From Gallionella sp. (GTDB lineage Bacteria; Pseudomonadota; Gammaproteobacteria; Burkholderiales; Gallionellaceae): DNA of 64,000 bases. Numbering within the stretch: the stretch's first letter is position 1; every line of letters starts with the position of its first letter. The position numbers and the translations under genes were made by a program. Below, one piece after another: positions 27,262-37,278 of the stretch. Where the stretch lies: contig JAHFRA010000002.1 of the NCBI GenBank assembly GCA_023259035.1, forward strand, positions 91,335-155,334, in the 5' to 3' direction. The notes below the pieces were generated by a model. It was given only the letters and a program-made list of their open reading frames with translations. It did not search any database and was not told the DNA's origin.

Positions 27262-28194
27262 TTAAATGAGTATACTCAAAGCCAGCCTCAATGCTTCGCC
27301 GTCGTTGATGGACAAGGCTTGCTGGTTGGTGTCGATGCGTTTGTTCAAGCCTGCCAGCACCTTGCCCGGCGCGCATTCGACGTTGTGGGTGATGCCGTGT
27401 TTGCCGAATTCCAGCACGGTTTCGACCCAGCGCACCGGCGAATACAACTGGCGCACCAGCGCATCCTTGATCGCCGCGCTGTCACTGTAAGCCGCAACAT
27501 CGGCGTTGTGCAATACCGGAATGGCCGGAACCTGCACCGCAATATCAGCGAGATAGCCGCGCAACTGTTCCGCCGCGCCTTTCAGCAAGCGGCAATGCGA
27601 CGGTACGCTCATCGGCAGCATGATCGCGCGCTTCGCGCCTTTGGTCTTGGCCAGCTCCATGCCGCGCTCCACGGCGGCGCGATTGCCGGCGATCACCACC
27701 TGGGCGGGAGAGTTGTAATTCACCGCTTCCAGCACCTCGCCCTGCGCTGCTTCGCTGCATACGGCACGGACAACATCATCATCCAACCCGAGTATCGCGG
27801 CGATGCCGCCCACGCCTTCCGGCACAGCCTGCTGCATGCATTGCGCGCGATAGCGCACCAGCGGCAACGCATCGGCAAAGCGCAACGCACCGGCGGCGAC
27901 CAGCGCGGTGTATTCGCCCAGGCTGTGCCCCGCCATTATTGCCGGAGCCGCCCCGCCCTGCCCTTGCCAGGCGCGGTACACCGCCACGCCTGCGGTGAGC
28001 ATGATCGGCTGGGTGTTCACCGTGGCGTTCAGGTCGGCATCGCTGCCCTCGGCGACCAGTTGCCACAAATCCTGTTTCAATACGTCAGACGCCTCCGTGA
28101 AGGTGTCGCGTACCGCAGTAAAATCGGCATAACCATTCATCATGCCGCGCGATTGCGAGCCTTGACCGGGAAATACAAAAGCGAATTTAGTCAT
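27262..28194 (-). CDS. fabD: Malonyl-CoA:ACP transacylase
   Basis: The 310-residue acyltransferase has FVFPGQGSQ at the start, the nucleophile Ser in GHSLGEY (about residue 92) and the catalytic His in PSHCRLL (about 200). It loads malonate onto ACP for fatty-acid synthesis in the cytoplasm. It begins 9 bp after fabH, so the two are translated from one message. Length and order are normal. Confidence 0.97.
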   Translation of the reverse strand: MTKFAFVFPGQGSQSRGMMNGYADFTAVRDTFTEASDVLKQDLWQLVAEGSDADLNATVNTQPIMLTAGVAVYRAWQGQGGAAPAIMAGHSLGEYTALVAAGALRFADALPLVRYRAQCMQQAVPEGVGGIAAILGLDDDVVRAVCSEAAQGEVLEAVNYNSPAQVVIAGNRAAVERGMELAKTKGAKRAIMLPMSVPSHCRLLKGAAEQLRGYLADIAVQVPAIPVLHNADVAAYSDSAAIKDALVRQLYSPVRWVETVLEFGKHGITHNVECAPGKVLAGLNKRIDTNQQALSINDGEALRLALSILI

Positions 28195-28203
28195 GTTTAA
28201 AAC

Positions 28204-29163
28204 CTACCACTTAATTAAAACGGCACCCCAGGTAAAACCGCCGCCCACCGCTTCCAGCAGGATATTTTGCCCCGCCTTGATGCGCCCGTCGCGCACAGCA
28301 ACGTCTAACGCCAGAGGGATGGATGCCGCCGAGGTGTTGCCGTGAGTGGCAACCGTAACGATCACATTATCCATGCTCAAGCCGAGCTTCTTCGCGGTGG
28401 CTTCCATGATGCGGATATTGGCCTGATGCGGCACCAGCCAGGCAATGTCGGAGCTTTGCAGGTTGTTTTCTTCCAGCACTTCCTCGACCACTTCGCTCAA
28501 CACTTTGACGGCGAACTTGAACACCGCCTTGCCATCCATCTTGATGAACGGATCGCCCTGCACTGCGCCGTTGCGAATGTTGCCATCGGCTTTCAGCATG
28601 TCGCGATGGCTGCCGTCGGCGTGCAATTTGCTGGCGACAATGCCGGGCGTATCCGAGGCGCGCAACACCACCGCGCCCGCGCCGTCGCCGAACAGTACGC
28701 AAGTAGTGCGGTCATTCCAATCCAATATGCGCGACAGCACTTCCGCGCCGACCACCAGCGCGGTCTTGGCTTGCCCGCCGCGTATATATAAATCCGCGGT
28801 GTTCAGCGCATAGACGAATCCGCCGCATACCGCCTGCATATCGAACGCCGCGCAGCAGTTATTGATACCGAGTTTGTGTTGCAGGATGCAGGCGGTGCTG
28901 GGAAAAATCTGATCCGGCAAGGTGGTTGCAACGATCACCAAGTCGATCTCATCCGCACCGATACCTGCCGCTTCGATGGCGCGCAGACTGGCTTGCAGGG
29001 CGAGATCGCTGGTCAGCTCGTTATCCGCCGCAATATGCCGCTCATGGATACCGCTACGCGACACGATCCAGTCGTGCGAGGTCTCAACAATTTTTTCCAG
29101 GTCGAGATTGGTCAGTACCTTGGCGGGCAGATAGCTGCCGGTGCCGATAATTTTGGAATACAT
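28204..29163 (-). CDS. fabH: 3-oxoacyl-ACP synthase III
   Basis: The start at 29163 overlaps the plsX stop by one base (TGATG) and follows AAGGAG; a longer frame is open upstream but inside plsX. The 319-residue thiolase-fold enzyme has the catalytic triad: Cys in AVCGGF, His in PHQANIRIM and Asn in HGNTSAAS. It condenses acetyl-CoA with malonyl-ACP to start fatty-acid chains. Position between plsX and fabD is standard. Confidence 0.97.
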   Translation of the reverse strand: MYSKIIGTGSYLPAKVLTNLDLEKIVETSHDWIVSRSGIHERHIAADNELTSDLALQASLRAIEAAGIGADEIDLVIVATTLPDQIFPSTACILQHKLGINNCCAAFDMQAVCGGFVYALNTADLYIRGGQAKTALVVGAEVLSRILDWNDRTTCVLFGDGAGAVVLRASDTPGIVASKLHADGSHRDMLKADGNIRNGAVQGDPFIKMDGKAVFKFAVKVLSEVVEEVLEENNLQSSDIAWLVPHQANIRIMEATAKKLGLSMDNVIVTVATHGNTSAASIPLALDVAVRDGRIKAGQNILLEAVGGGFTWGAVLIKW

Positions 29164-30200
29164 CAAGCCGCTCCTTGTTCTGCGCTTTGGCGCTGGTGGT
29201 GCCACTTCTCGATATGTTCGCTGATGTGCTGCAACATGCCGCCGCGCGCTTCTTCGGCGGCGCGTTCAATAGCACAGCGGAATGCGAGCGCATCCGCCGA
29301 GCCGTGGCTCTTCACCACGATGCCCTTCAGGCCGAGAAAACTAGCGCCATTGTAGCGGCGGTGATCCACCCTGCGTTTGAATGCATTGATGACCGGCATC
29401 GCAACCAGTGCGGCGAGTCTGGTGAACACATTGCGGCCAAATTCTTCGCGCAGGAATCCGCCCAGCATCTGCGCCAATCCCTCGGTGGTTTTTAACGCGA
29501 CATTGCCGACGAAACCGTCGCACACCACCACGTCCGTGGTGCCTTTGAAAATATCGGTGCCCTCGATGTTGCCGTAAAAATTCAGGTCGCTGGCACGCAG
29601 CAATTCGGCGGCCTGCTTGACCACCTCGTTGCCCTTGATGTCTTCGCTGCCGATATTCAGCAGGCCGACGCTGGGGCTGGGCTTGTGCTCCAGCGCGGTG
29701 ACCAGCGTGGAGCCCAGCAGGGCGAATTGCAGCAGATGCTCGGCGTTGCAATCGGTGTTGGCGCCCAGGTCGAGCATACATATCTTGCCTTTTCTGGTCG
29801 GCAGATACGAAGCGATCGCCGGGCGGTCGATGCCCGGAATGGTTTTCAGCACGTAGCGCGCCGTCGCCATCAGCGCGCCGGTATTGCCCGCGCTGACGCA
29901 AGCCAGCGCTTCGCCGCTCTTGACCAGGTTGATGCTGACGCGCATCGAGGAGTCTTTCTTGCCGCGTAGCGCGGATTGCGGCTGCTCATCCATGCCCACC
30001 ACTTCGGTAGCGGGATGGATACGCAAATGCACCCCGGCCTGCACGTTCAAGGCGCGCAACTCGGTTTCGATGGCATCGGGAATTCCCACCAGAATGATGG
30101 TATCGTCGGGGAACTGCTTGAGATACTCAACTGCAGCAGGGATGGTGACCGTCGTGCCGTGGTCGCCTCCCATCGCATCTATGGCTAATGTGACATCCAC
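29163..30200 (-). CDS. plsX: Phosphate acyltransferase PlsX
   Basis: Starts at a GTG (30200); the N-terminus [14 protein letters not shown] is the family hallmark. The 345-residue enzyme converts acyl-ACP to acyl-phosphate, the first step toward phosphatidic acid with PlsY. It lies downstream of rpmF with a strong terminator hairpin between them, so its expression may depend on read-through or its own promoter, and it overlaps fabH by one base. Confidence 0.97.
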   Translation of the reverse strand: MDVTLAIDAMGGDHGTTVTIPAAVEYLKQFPDDTIILVGIPDAIETELRALNVQAGVHLRIHPATEVVGMDEQPQSALRGKKDSSMRVSINLVKSGEALACVSAGNTGALMATARYVLKTIPGIDRPAIASYLPTRKGKICMLDLGANTDCNAEHLLQFALLGSTLVTALEHKPSPSVGLLNIGSEDIKGNEVVKQAAELLRASDLNFYGNIEGTDIFKGTTDVVVCDGFVGNVALKTTEGLAQMLGGFLREEFGRNVFTRLAALVAMPVINAFKRRVDHRRYNGASFLGLKGIVVKSHGSADALAFRCAIERAAEEARGGMLQHISEHIEKWHHQRQSAEQGAA

Positions 30201-30228
30201 TAAGCGATCCTCGGCAAAAGGCTTACAG

Positions 30229-30264
30229 AAAAGAAAACGCAGCCGACCTTGACGATCGGCTGCG
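30229..30264 (-). terminator. Rho-independent terminator/attenuator between rpmF and plsX
   Basis: On the minus strand CGCAGCCGA and TCGGCTGCG form a 9-bp perfect stem with a 9-nt loop, followed directly by TTTTCTTTTCTG. This is a canonical intrinsic terminator. It ends the rpmF message, yet plsX follows on the same strand only 28 bp later, so it may act as a partial terminator. Confidence 0.8.
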
Positions 30265-30275
30265 CCGCTTAAAGC

Positions 30276-30455
30276 TTACTCGCCCTTGGTCTTGACTACT
30301 TTTTTGCCACGGTAAAAGCCCGTTGGGCTGATGTGATGACGCAAATGCGTTTCGCCGGTGGTTGAATCAACCGCCGTTGCCGGATTAGTCAGAAAATCAT
30401 GGGCGCGGTGCATACCACGCTTGGATGGGGATTTTTTATTCTGCTGAACTGCCAT
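30276..30455 (-). CDS. rpmF: 50S ribosomal protein L32
   Basis: A 59-residue protein beginning [19 protein letters not shown] and containing [17 protein letters not shown], both typical of L32. It is a structural protein of the large ribosomal subunit. It sits between the DUF177 gene (22 bp upstream) and plsX, the conserved yceD-rpmF-plsX order. AGGAG precedes the start. The cysteine pairs that some L32 proteins use for zinc are absent, so this is the zinc-free form. Confidence 0.97.
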   Translation of the reverse strand: MAVQQNKKSPSKRGMHRAHDFLTNPATAVDSTTGETHLRHHISPTGFYRGKKVVKTKGE

Positions 30456-30477
30456 GTTAACTCCTGATTAAAACCAT

Positions 30478-30975
30478 TTAACTACTCTTCAATTTCGCCA
30501 AAACCGCAAAAGGTTGCAGCTTTTTGTTATATGCATCACCGTCGCCGTCTGCCACCTGACAAGCACCCAACTCGTGTTTGGGTGCAATTGGCAGACTTAA
30601 CAAAATCTCTTCTTCCAGCAGATCCAACACATCCAACTGTGTATCTGCCAAAATACTGTCCAATTCATCTTCATCATTGCCCAACTCATCCAGACCTGCC
30701 TGATCGCGCAGCAACAGGCGCGAATCGAGTTGTACAGCATGATCCAATCCATTCAGGCAACGCTGGCAACGCAACCGGCATCGACCAACCACGCTGATAT
30801 CCAACCAGTAACCGCCCAGATTATCCAGCCCACCGCGTACTGTGTAGCTTAAAACCCCGCGCGAATCCTCCAGCACATCCAGCAAACGTGGCAGCTCGGC
30901 AATCGGCACTTCACCGCTTATTTTTTGGCCATTTCTGGCAAAATCCAGGCTATCGATGAAAGGCCGTGCATACAT
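30478..30975 (-). CDS. yceD: YceD/DUF177 family protein
   Basis: This 165-residue protein has the DUF177 pattern: a cysteine cluster in CRLRCQRCL at about residue 67, a strongly acidic central stretch, and LPIAPKH near the C-terminus before a last Cys. Members are linked to 23S rRNA accumulation and always lie just before rpmF, as here. It starts 215 bp downstream of the Ser/Thr kinase gene end, in a region where I see no other gene. Confidence 0.93.
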   Translation of the reverse strand: MYARPFIDSLDFARNGQKISGEVPIAELPRLLDVLEDSRGVLSYTVRGGLDNLGGYWLDISVVGRCRLRCQRCLNGLDHAVQLDSRLLLRDQAGLDELGNDEDELDSILADTQLDVLDLLEEEILLSLPIAPKHELGACQVADGDGDAYNKKLQPFAVLAKLKSS

Positions 30976-31190
30976 GAGGCGCGCATCATATATATTTCGC
31001 CGCTCTCTGTCAAAACCAAGTGCTCAAGGCAATGCGCGCGCGCTTCCAATATGAAACAGGGCTGAGCAACCAAAGGTTCCGGGTTCGCCAGCGTTTGCCC
31101 GAACAAGATGCTCAGTCAGAAAGATGCAATGGTTGACTCCGCAATAGAGAGTGGAACTGCAAACCAGAAACTAAAGTGCTGCGGGCAGAA

Positions 31191-32639
31191 CTACTTCAGG
31201 CCAGAAGGATGTCCCGTATGATTCTTGGCGTCCGTGCGGATATTGCGCACCGGTATCCGCACCACATGTACGCTGCAATGCGCGTTCGCCGTCACTTTTG
31301 ATGCAACCGAGCGCCACCAGGCAAGCGCGTGCTCTTTTGCACCGGGCGCTCCGAGCACAATAAGGTTGACGTTGTTGCAGCGCGCGAATTCCAGCAGCGT
31401 ATCGGCGGGGTTCGCGGATTCGATCACGTGTAGTGACATGCGCTGAGTCGAAAGCCCAAGCGGCTCAACCCAGTGCCGCAACCGCACCAGATGTTCCAAA
31501 TGTAATCCTGATGCGGTCGCAATCCCGCCAGCACCCTCGACCAGATGCGCTGCGCGAATTACCGACACGCAGATGAGTCGAAACTCGGTAGAAAGCGAGA
31601 GCACGCGCGAAGTTGTGCGCCGCAGCGCCGGATGGCGATAGTCGTCGGGATGCGAGGTATCGACCGCCACCATGATGATCGGCGTCTCAACAGCAAACAA
31701 CGTAGGCGGTTGGAAGCGTACCGGAAGATAGTCGCGTGCTTTCCACCAACGTTTGACTTGCCCAAAGAATCCGGCGCTCTGCAATTTTCTCGCACGGTCC
31801 GTCAGCACCACCTGCTCCGGATTTCTGAGATCGAACGCGACATACGCTGCAGATTGGTAGCGATCATCCGCGCTGATCTCCAGGCAACGCAGGATAATTT
31901 CCTGCAACCACGGCACCACATCGCCGGCAAGAGATCGCGGCGGCACAGGATCGCGCCACAGACGGTCGCGCATTCCTTTCATGGTTTCCGGCAAACCAAA
32001 AGGCAATTCACCGGTCGCCATTTCATAGAGCACGACACCTAGCGAAAAAATATCACTTCGTGAATCCGAACGAGTATCGAGTACCTGTTCGGGGGAAATG
32101 TAAGGCGCGGAACCTGCGGCAAAGCGCTTCTCCTCGGCAAGGAGATCGGGATAACGCGCATGATGCGCTAGCCCAAAGTCGATAAGCACCGCAGTGCCGT
32201 CACGCTTCAGGATAACGTTTTCCGGCTTCAGATCGAGATGAATCGTATCCTGCAGATGCACACTGTGAAGCGCGTCGGCAATCGCTGCACCGACGCGCAC
32301 GACATCAGCTGTCGGCAGGGGGCCACCCTTCAGCCAATGCTCCAGGCTGTCACCTTCGACCCATTCAGTGACGAGATAGGGTGTCCTGGTTATATCCCCT
32401 GCGGCAACGAAGCGCGGCACATGATATCCCGATAGCGTTGGCAGAATCATCGCCTCGGTCTCAAAATTGAGCAGGCTCTCGCTGGTTTCTCCACGCCCAA
32501 TGCGCGGCACCTTCATGATGAGAGGTCCGCCCCCGGTAGGCGAGGCAACGCTGAAAATCACGCCCTGCGCGCCGGAATGAATCCGCTCGCCGATAACGTA
32601 ACCATCGAGTTCTGTTCCGGGGGTCAGTTTTTCAAGCAT
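31191..32639 (-). CDS. Ser/Thr protein kinase fused to a UspA-like domain
   Basis: The 482-residue protein has a Hanks-type kinase domain at about 10-275: Lys in LIMKVPR, catalytic loop HLDLKPEN, DFGLA, and APYISPEQ in the activation segment. The usual HRD arginine is Leu, so it is a non-RD kinase. Residues about 318-465 form a universal-stress-protein-like domain (PIIMVAVDTSH ... NLIVLGAPG). No transmembrane helix, so it is cytoplasmic. A metallophosphoesterase gene lies 129 bp upstream on the same strand and could encode the opposing phosphatase. Substrates are unknown. Confidence 0.9.
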   Translation of the reverse strand: MLEKLTPGTELDGYVIGERIHSGAQGVIFSVASPTGGGPLIMKVPRIGRGETSESLLNFETEAMILPTLSGYHVPRFVAAGDITRTPYLVTEWVEGDSLEHWLKGGPLPTADVVRVGAAIADALHSVHLQDTIHLDLKPENVILKRDGTAVLIDFGLAHHARYPDLLAEEKRFAAGSAPYISPEQVLDTRSDSRSDIFSLGVVLYEMATGELPFGLPETMKGMRDRLWRDPVPPRSLAGDVVPWLQEIILRCLEISADDRYQSAAYVAFDLRNPEQVVLTDRARKLQSAGFFGQVKRWWKARDYLPVRFQPPTLFAVETPIIMVAVDTSHPDDYRHPALRRTTSRVLSLSTEFRLICVSVIRAAHLVEGAGGIATASGLHLEHLVRLRHWVEPLGLSTQRMSLHVIESANPADTLLEFARCNNVNLIVLGAPGAKEHALAWWRSVASKVTANAHCSVHVVRIPVRNIRTDAKNHTGHPSGLK

Positions 32640-32768
32640 GTCGGGGGAACCAGCAGTTGCCGGAAGGCGTCATGCCTGATGCAGCGAAGAATCCACTGAT
32701 AGTCCGGCATCCCCTGCTCCAAAAATATTGCATCGATTCCTCCGCAGTCGCATGAAAGTGTATCACTC

Positions 32769-33509
32769 CTAAATTCCTTTCTCGACGCGATAGGCGAGTG
32801 TCTCGGAAAGCCCTGCTTCTCGAATCTTGCGCGCAGCGGCGTGGTGGTCGTAGGGAATGCGATAAAACGTGATCTGTTCGCGGGTTGTGTCGAACAGCGC
32901 GTACGCGGCGGCGGGATTGCGGTCTCGCGGTTGACCAACCGAGCCTACTAGCGCGAGCCACCGATGGTGGCTTTTGGCGGGAATAGGCGTTCCCGGTACC
33001 GGCCTGAAAGAACCGATTTTGCCAACTCCGGTCTGGAAGTAGAGCATCTGATCGTGCACATGGCCGGAAAAAGTGTGCGCTCTTTCTGCGGTTTCGATGC
33101 TCTTGCGCGCGGCAGACAGGCTGTCGATATAGTCCCAACGCTCGGGAAACGAGGCTGATGCATGTACGAAACAAAGTTTCTCCTCGCGAACGCACAGCGG
33201 TAACCCTGCAAGAAAGGATTTGGCATTTTCGTTGAGTGTTTTCCGCGCCCAGTCAATCGCCTCTTGGGCGGATTCGTTCATATAACCCGTACGCTTCTCG
33301 ACCGCCTCGTCATGATTGCCTTTGACCACCAACGCCCCTGCTGCCGCGTGTTTAGCGATAACCTCAACCGTACTCCGGGCATCGGAGCCGTAACCGACCA
33401 AATCGCCGAGAAAGACGTAGCGCATTGCGCCGTTTGCCTGCGCGTGTTTGAGGCAGGTGTCAAGCGCTTCCAGATTGGCGTGAATATCGGAGAGTAGCGC
33501 AATAATCAT
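32769..33509 (-). CDS. Calcineurin-like metallophosphoesterase
   Basis: A 246-residue enzyme with all metal-binding motifs of the family in order: LLSDIHAN (residue 6 on), GDLVGYG, GNHDEAV, FVHAS and GHVHDQM. Members hydrolyse phosphoesters, some acting as protein phosphatases or cyclic-nucleotide phosphodiesterases. It precedes the Ser/Thr kinase-UspA gene on the same strand, which suggests a kinase/phosphatase pair; that is inference from position. No signal peptide. Confidence 0.9.
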   Translation of the reverse strand: MIIALLSDIHANLEALDTCLKHAQANGAMRYVFLGDLVGYGSDARSTVEVIAKHAAAGALVVKGNHDEAVEKRTGYMNESAQEAIDWARKTLNENAKSFLAGLPLCVREEKLCFVHASASFPERWDYIDSLSAARKSIETAERAHTFSGHVHDQMLYFQTGVGKIGSFRPVPGTPIPAKSHHRWLALVGSVGQPRDRNPAAAYALFDTTREQITFYRIPYDHHAAARKIREAGLSETLAYRVEKGI

Positions 33510-33617
33510 TCGGATTCAGGAACGGCTGATGAACTAATCATAACAATCATAGCAGGACACGATTTGCTGATGGGGTAAGCGCGGTGCCAATATTATTCAT
33601 GCGCCTTACAGAAAGCC

Positions 33618-33642
33618 GGAAGCCCGCTCATGGCGGGCTTCC
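33618..33642 (-). terminator. Hairpin behind the MHS transporter gene
   Basis: GGAAGCCCGC and GCGGGCTTCC form a 10-bp perfect stem 26 bp after the transporter stop codon (minus strand). It is followed by only a short T-rich run (GGCTTTCTG), so it is a probable, not certain, intrinsic terminator. Confidence 0.6.
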
Positions 33643-33667
33643 GATGTTTCCAGCGCCAAAGATACGG

Positions 33668-35293
33668 TCAGTCCTGATGGATGTCGCGATCCTTGGTTTC
33701 CTTGAGGAACAGCGTACCGATCACCAGAGTCATGACTGCCACGATGATCGGGTACCATAGCCCGTAGTAGATGTCGCCAGTGGCCGCCACCATAGCGGTC
33801 GCCAGCAGCGGCAACATACCGCCGAACCACCCGTTGCCAATATGGTAAGGCAGAGACATTGAAGTGTATCGGATCCGCGTCGGAAACAACTCCACCAAGA
33901 AGGCAGCGATCGGCCCGTACACCATGGTGACGTAGATCACCATGACGAACAAGATCAGCACCGTCATTAGGTAGTTGACCTGGCTCTTGTCCGCCGATGC
34001 CGGATATCCGGACGCCTTGAGCACATCCGCAGCTTTTTTCGCGTCCCAAGCGCCCTTGAGTTCCTGATCGCCGATCTTCACCACCACGTTCTCGCCGGGC
34101 ACGCCAGGCAAAGAGGTAAACGACAACCCCTGCTTAGTGAGAAAGTCCTTGGCCTTGTCACAGTCGCTGAATTTGCTCCACGGTCCGACGAACATATGGA
34201 ACTGGCAAGTCCCGGGGTCCGCAGCGACGCTAACCAGGGTCTTCGCCGCGTAGGTTTCCAGTGCTGGATTAACATAGTGCGTGAGTCCAGCGAACAGCGG
34301 AAAATAAGTTACAGCGGCGATCAGGCATCCGGCCATGATGATCTTGAGACGCCCTATTTTGTCGGAAAGCCAGCCAAAAAAGATAAAGAAAGGCGTACCC
34401 AGCAGCAGCGATGCGCCGATCAACGTGTAGGTGGTCAGATAATCCAGCTTTAACGTAATCTGCAGGAAAAACAGGGCGTAGAACTGTCCCGTATACCACA
34501 CCACTCCCTGTCCGGCGGTTGCACCGAGCAGTGCAAGCAGCACGTACTTATTGTTCGGATATTTTAGAAAGCTATCGGTCAGCGGTGACTTGGAGCCCTT
34601 GCCCTCCGCTTTCATCTTCTGGAAAACCGGCGACTCCTGCAGTTTGAGACGGATATAGATTGAAAACCCCAACAGGATTGCTGACACCAGGAATGGAATA
34701 CGCCAACCCCACTCGGCAAAATCCTTGGGATCCATCAAGACGCGCGCGCCGCCGATCACCGCCAATGCCATGAAAAAACCCAGTGTTGCGGTGGTTTGGA
34801 TCCAGCTGGTGTCATACCCGCGCCTATTATTTGGCGCATGTTCGGCCACATAAGTTGCCGCTCCCCCGTACTCGCCGCCAAGCGCAAGGCCTTGTAACAG
34901 ACGCAAACTCACCAGCAGGATAGGTGCGAACCAGCCGATGCTCTCGAAGGTTGGCAGCAAACCGACCGTGAAAGTTGCGCTACCCATCACCACGATCGTC
35001 ACCAGAAAGGTGTACTTGCGTCCAACCAGATCGCCAAGACGACCGAACACCAACGCGCCGAAAGGCCGGATCAGAAAGCCGGCAGCATAGGTGGCGAAGG
35101 CTGACAGCAAAGCAGCGGTCTCGTTACCTTTCGGGAAGAACAACACTGCAAAGAACGGCGCCAGCGTTGCGTAGAGATAGAAGTCATACCATTCGAACAC
35201 AGTTCCGAGAGAAGACGCAAAAATGACTTTCTTCTCCCCAGACGGGAAATCGGGCGCTGCATCCTGCCCATTGATGGTTTTGCTCGCCGACAT
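33668..35293 (-). CDS. MHS-family MFS transporter (proton symporter)
   Basis: The start at 35293 follows GGGAGG. The 541-residue protein has twelve expected transmembrane helices, the VFEWYDFYLY and GRLGDLVGRKYTF motifs of the metabolite:H+ symporter family, and LGGEYGGAATYVAEH. A soluble insert of about 100 residues (around FVGPWSKFSDCDK) sits between helices in the second half, as seen in a subset of the family. Substrate is probably a carboxylate or related small metabolite; it cannot be named. It stands alone between era and the phosphoesterase, where recO is often found. Confidence 0.88.
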   Translation of the reverse strand: MSASKTINGQDAAPDFPSGEKKVIFASSLGTVFEWYDFYLYATLAPFFAVLFFPKGNETAALLSAFATYAAGFLIRPFGALVFGRLGDLVGRKYTFLVTIVVMGSATFTVGLLPTFESIGWFAPILLVSLRLLQGLALGGEYGGAATYVAEHAPNNRRGYDTSWIQTTATLGFFMALAVIGGARVLMDPKDFAEWGWRIPFLVSAILLGFSIYIRLKLQESPVFQKMKAEGKGSKSPLTDSFLKYPNNKYVLLALLGATAGQGVVWYTGQFYALFFLQITLKLDYLTTYTLIGASLLLGTPFFIFFGWLSDKIGRLKIIMAGCLIAAVTYFPLFAGLTHYVNPALETYAAKTLVSVAADPGTCQFHMFVGPWSKFSDCDKAKDFLTKQGLSFTSLPGVPGENVVVKIGDQELKGAWDAKKAADVLKASGYPASADKSQVNYLMTVLILFVMVIYVTMVYGPIAAFLVELFPTRIRYTSMSLPYHIGNGWFGGMLPLLATAMVAATGDIYYGLWYPIIVAVMTLVIGTLFLKETKDRDIHQD

Positions 35294-35563
35294 GTTAAGC
35301 CTCCCTAAAATATTAGAAACGCAATTCCAGTCCAGGCCAGTGGAAACCAATTTACCCTAGTTCACAATCCCTGCCTCAACATGGTTCGGGTATCTCCATA
35401 GAACCAACCTTGAGATACAGGGAAAGATTAACACAGTTCAAAACGCGATACACTCAACTTCATTCTCCAAACCCGATTCAATGACCAGCGCGCCTGACTG
35501 GAAAGGCGTGTTTCCACCGCGAGATGAGCCGCAGCTCTTTGAGTTGGTTGTCGCACATTTTCC
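35294..35563. other. Intergenic region between era and the transporter gene
   Basis: About 270 bp with no coding frame of interest; probably holds the transporter promoter. I see no operator. Confidence 0.5.
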
Positions 35564-35587
35564 CGATGACTTCGCGCGAAGTCATCG
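35564..35587. repeat. 24-bp perfect palindrome after era
   Basis: CGATGACTTCGC followed by its exact reverse complement, starting 4 bp past the era stop on the minus strand. No T-run follows, so it is not a classical terminator, but the hairpin could protect the era message end. Confidence 0.6.
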
Positions 35588-35591
35588 AGTG

Positions 35592-36581
35592 TCATTCGTA
35601 ACCCAGTGAGCGCAGCACGCGCGCGTCATCCGCCCAGCCGCTGCGGACTTTGACGAACACTTCGAGGAACACTTTGCCGTCGAACAGCTTTTCCATATCG
35701 AGCCGCGCCTGCGTGGCGATTTCCTTGAGTTTTTCGCCTTTCTTGCCGATCAGCATCGCCTTGTGCGCCTCCTTGTCCACCAGAATCGCGGCGTGGATGC
35801 GGCGCAGCTTGCCTTCCAGTTTGAATTGCTCGATCACCACGCTGACCGAATAGGGCAGCTCGTCGCCGGTGAAGCGGAACACTTTCTCGCGCAGCATTTC
35901 TGCGGCCAGGAATTTTTCGCTGCGGTCGGTGATGTCGTCCGCGTCGTAGATCAATTCGCCCGGCGGCAGATGGCGGCGCAGGGCCTCGCGCAACTCGTCC
36001 AGCTTGGTATCCTGCTTGGCGCTGACCGGTATGATTTCGGCGAACCCTTCGACTCTGCTACGCGGAGCCTGTCCTGAGCTTGTCGAAGGGCTCAGGACAT
36101 GCTTGAAATCCTGCGCGACGCGTTCGGCAAAGGTAAACAACTGCCCCTTGTCCGCCACCTCGTCGATCTTGTTGATCACCAGCAGCACCGGGCGGTTGTC
36201 CGGCAACAGCTTGAGCACTTCCTGGTCGCGCTCGTCATAGCGCAACGCTTCCAGCACGAATATCACTATCTGCACGTCGCGCAGGCTGCTGGTCACCACG
36301 CGGTTCATGCCGCGGTTCAACGCGTTCAGGTGTTTGGTCTGGAAGCCGGGCGTGTCGACGAACACGAATTGCGCGTGCTCGTCGGTGAAGATGCCGTGGA
36401 TGCGGTGGCGCGTGGTCTGCGCCTTGCGCGAAGTGATGCTGATCTTTTGCCCGATCAGGTGGTTGAGCAGCGTGGACTTGCCCACGTTGGGCCGCCCGAC
36501 AATGGCGATGAAGCCGCTGCGAAAGGTTTCCGGCGGGCCATCTCCGGGGGAAATATTCGTAATATCTTTTTGTTCAGTCAT
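35592..36581 (-). CDS. era: GTPase Era with an in-frame repeat insertion
   Basis: The start at 36581 overlaps rnc by 8 bp. The 329-residue GTPase has G1 [10 protein letters not shown]3 DTPGF, G4 NKID and G5 VSAK, then a KH domain with [13 protein letters not shown]. It binds 16S rRNA during 30S maturation. Between G4 and G5, residues about 161-180 read [17 protein letters not shown], the translation of a dispersed palindromic repeat; the usual protein has no such segment and is about 300 residues. The reading frame is kept, so the protein is probably functional with an enlarged loop. Confidence 0.96.
   Translation of the reverse strand: MTEQKDITNISPGDGPPETFRSGFIAIVGRPNVGKSTLLNHLIGQKISITSRKAQTTRHRIHGIFTDEHAQFVFVDTPGFQTKHLNALNRGMNRVVTSSLRDVQIVIFVLEALRYDERDQEVLKLLPDNRPVLLVINKIDEVADKGQLFTFAERVAQDFKHVLSPSTSSGQAPRSRVEGFAEIIPVSAKQDTKLDELREALRRHLPPGELIYDADDITDRSEKFLAAEMLREKVFRFTGDELPYSVSVVIEQFKLEGKLRRIHAAILVDKEAHKAMLIGKKGEKLKEIATQARLDMEKLFDGKVFLEVFVKVRSGWADDARVLRSLGYE
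36042..36099. repeat. REP-like palindrome inserted inside era
   Basis: About 58-60 bp containing CCCTTCGACTCTGC and, in opposite sense, GAGCTTGTCGAAGGG flanking GCCTGTCCT. Related half-units lie at 1854-1877 and 1933-1956. Length must be a multiple of three because era stays open. Confidence 0.85.
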
Positions 36582-37266
36582 GAGAGGTCGATAGTTGTTG
36601 GTAGGCTGCCTGCGCCGCCTGTTGTTCGGCGTTGCGACGGCTACTGCCCGCACCGCGCGTGGCTATTTTCAACGACGGAATTGCGCATTCCACCTCGAAG
36701 GATTGTTCGTGCGCCTGGCCTTGCGTGGTTATGATGCTATAAGACGGCAATGGGATGCGCTTGCCTTGCAGGTATTCCTGCAACAGGGTCTTGGCGTCCT
36801 TGCCCAGCGTTTGCGCATCGACCTGCGCAAGATAAGGCACCAGCAGATTCAGCACGACCTTTTCGGCGTCGGCAAAACCGCTATCCAGCAACACCGCGCC
36901 GAACAAGGCTTCCATCGCATCGGCCAGGATGGAAGGGCGGCGGGAGCCGCCGCTCTTGCGCTCGCCTTCGCCCAGCTTCAAATAATTGCCCAAGTCAAGC
37001 TGCTGCGCGAGTATCGCCAGCGTTTCTTCCTTGACCAGATTGGAGCGCAGCCTGGAGAGCTCGCCTTCGCTCAACTGCGGATAGGCGGCACAAAGGTATT
37101 TTGCGACGATGCAGCCCAGCACGCTGTCACCCAGAAATTCCAGGCGTTCGTTATGCTCCGGCGCATAACTGCGGTGGGTCAGTGCGCGAGACAGCAGCAG
37201 TGGTTGCTTAAATACATAACCCAGTTGGCTGCAGAGTACCGCACTACCCCGTGAAGATTCTTGCAC
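36574..37266 (-). CDS. rnc: Ribonuclease III
   Basis: Starts at GTG (37266) with AGGGA upstream. The 230-residue enzyme has the RNase III signature [13 protein letters not shown] at about residue 38 and the second metal-binding region [11 protein letters not shown], followed by a double-stranded RNA-binding domain (about 155-228, [17 protein letters not shown]). It processes rRNA precursors and cuts structured RNAs. Overlap with era by 8 bp is the conserved arrangement. Confidence 0.97.
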   Translation of the reverse strand: MQESSRGSAVLCSQLGYVFKQPLLLSRALTHRSYAPEHNERLEFLGDSVLGCIVAKYLCAAYPQLSEGELSRLRSNLVKEETLAILAQQLDLGNYLKLGEGERKSGGSRRPSILADAMEALFGAVLLDSGFADAEKVVLNLLVPYLAQVDAQTLGKDAKTLLQEYLQGKRIPLPSYSIITTQGQAHEQSFEVECAIPSLKIATRGAGSSRRNAEQQAAQAAYQQLSTSHD

Positions 37267-37278
37267 CCTGTGGCGTCC

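Noticed and set aside
35564..35587. The 24-bp palindrome as the era terminator
   Set aside because: No T-run follows on the minus strand, so it is listed as a repeat only.
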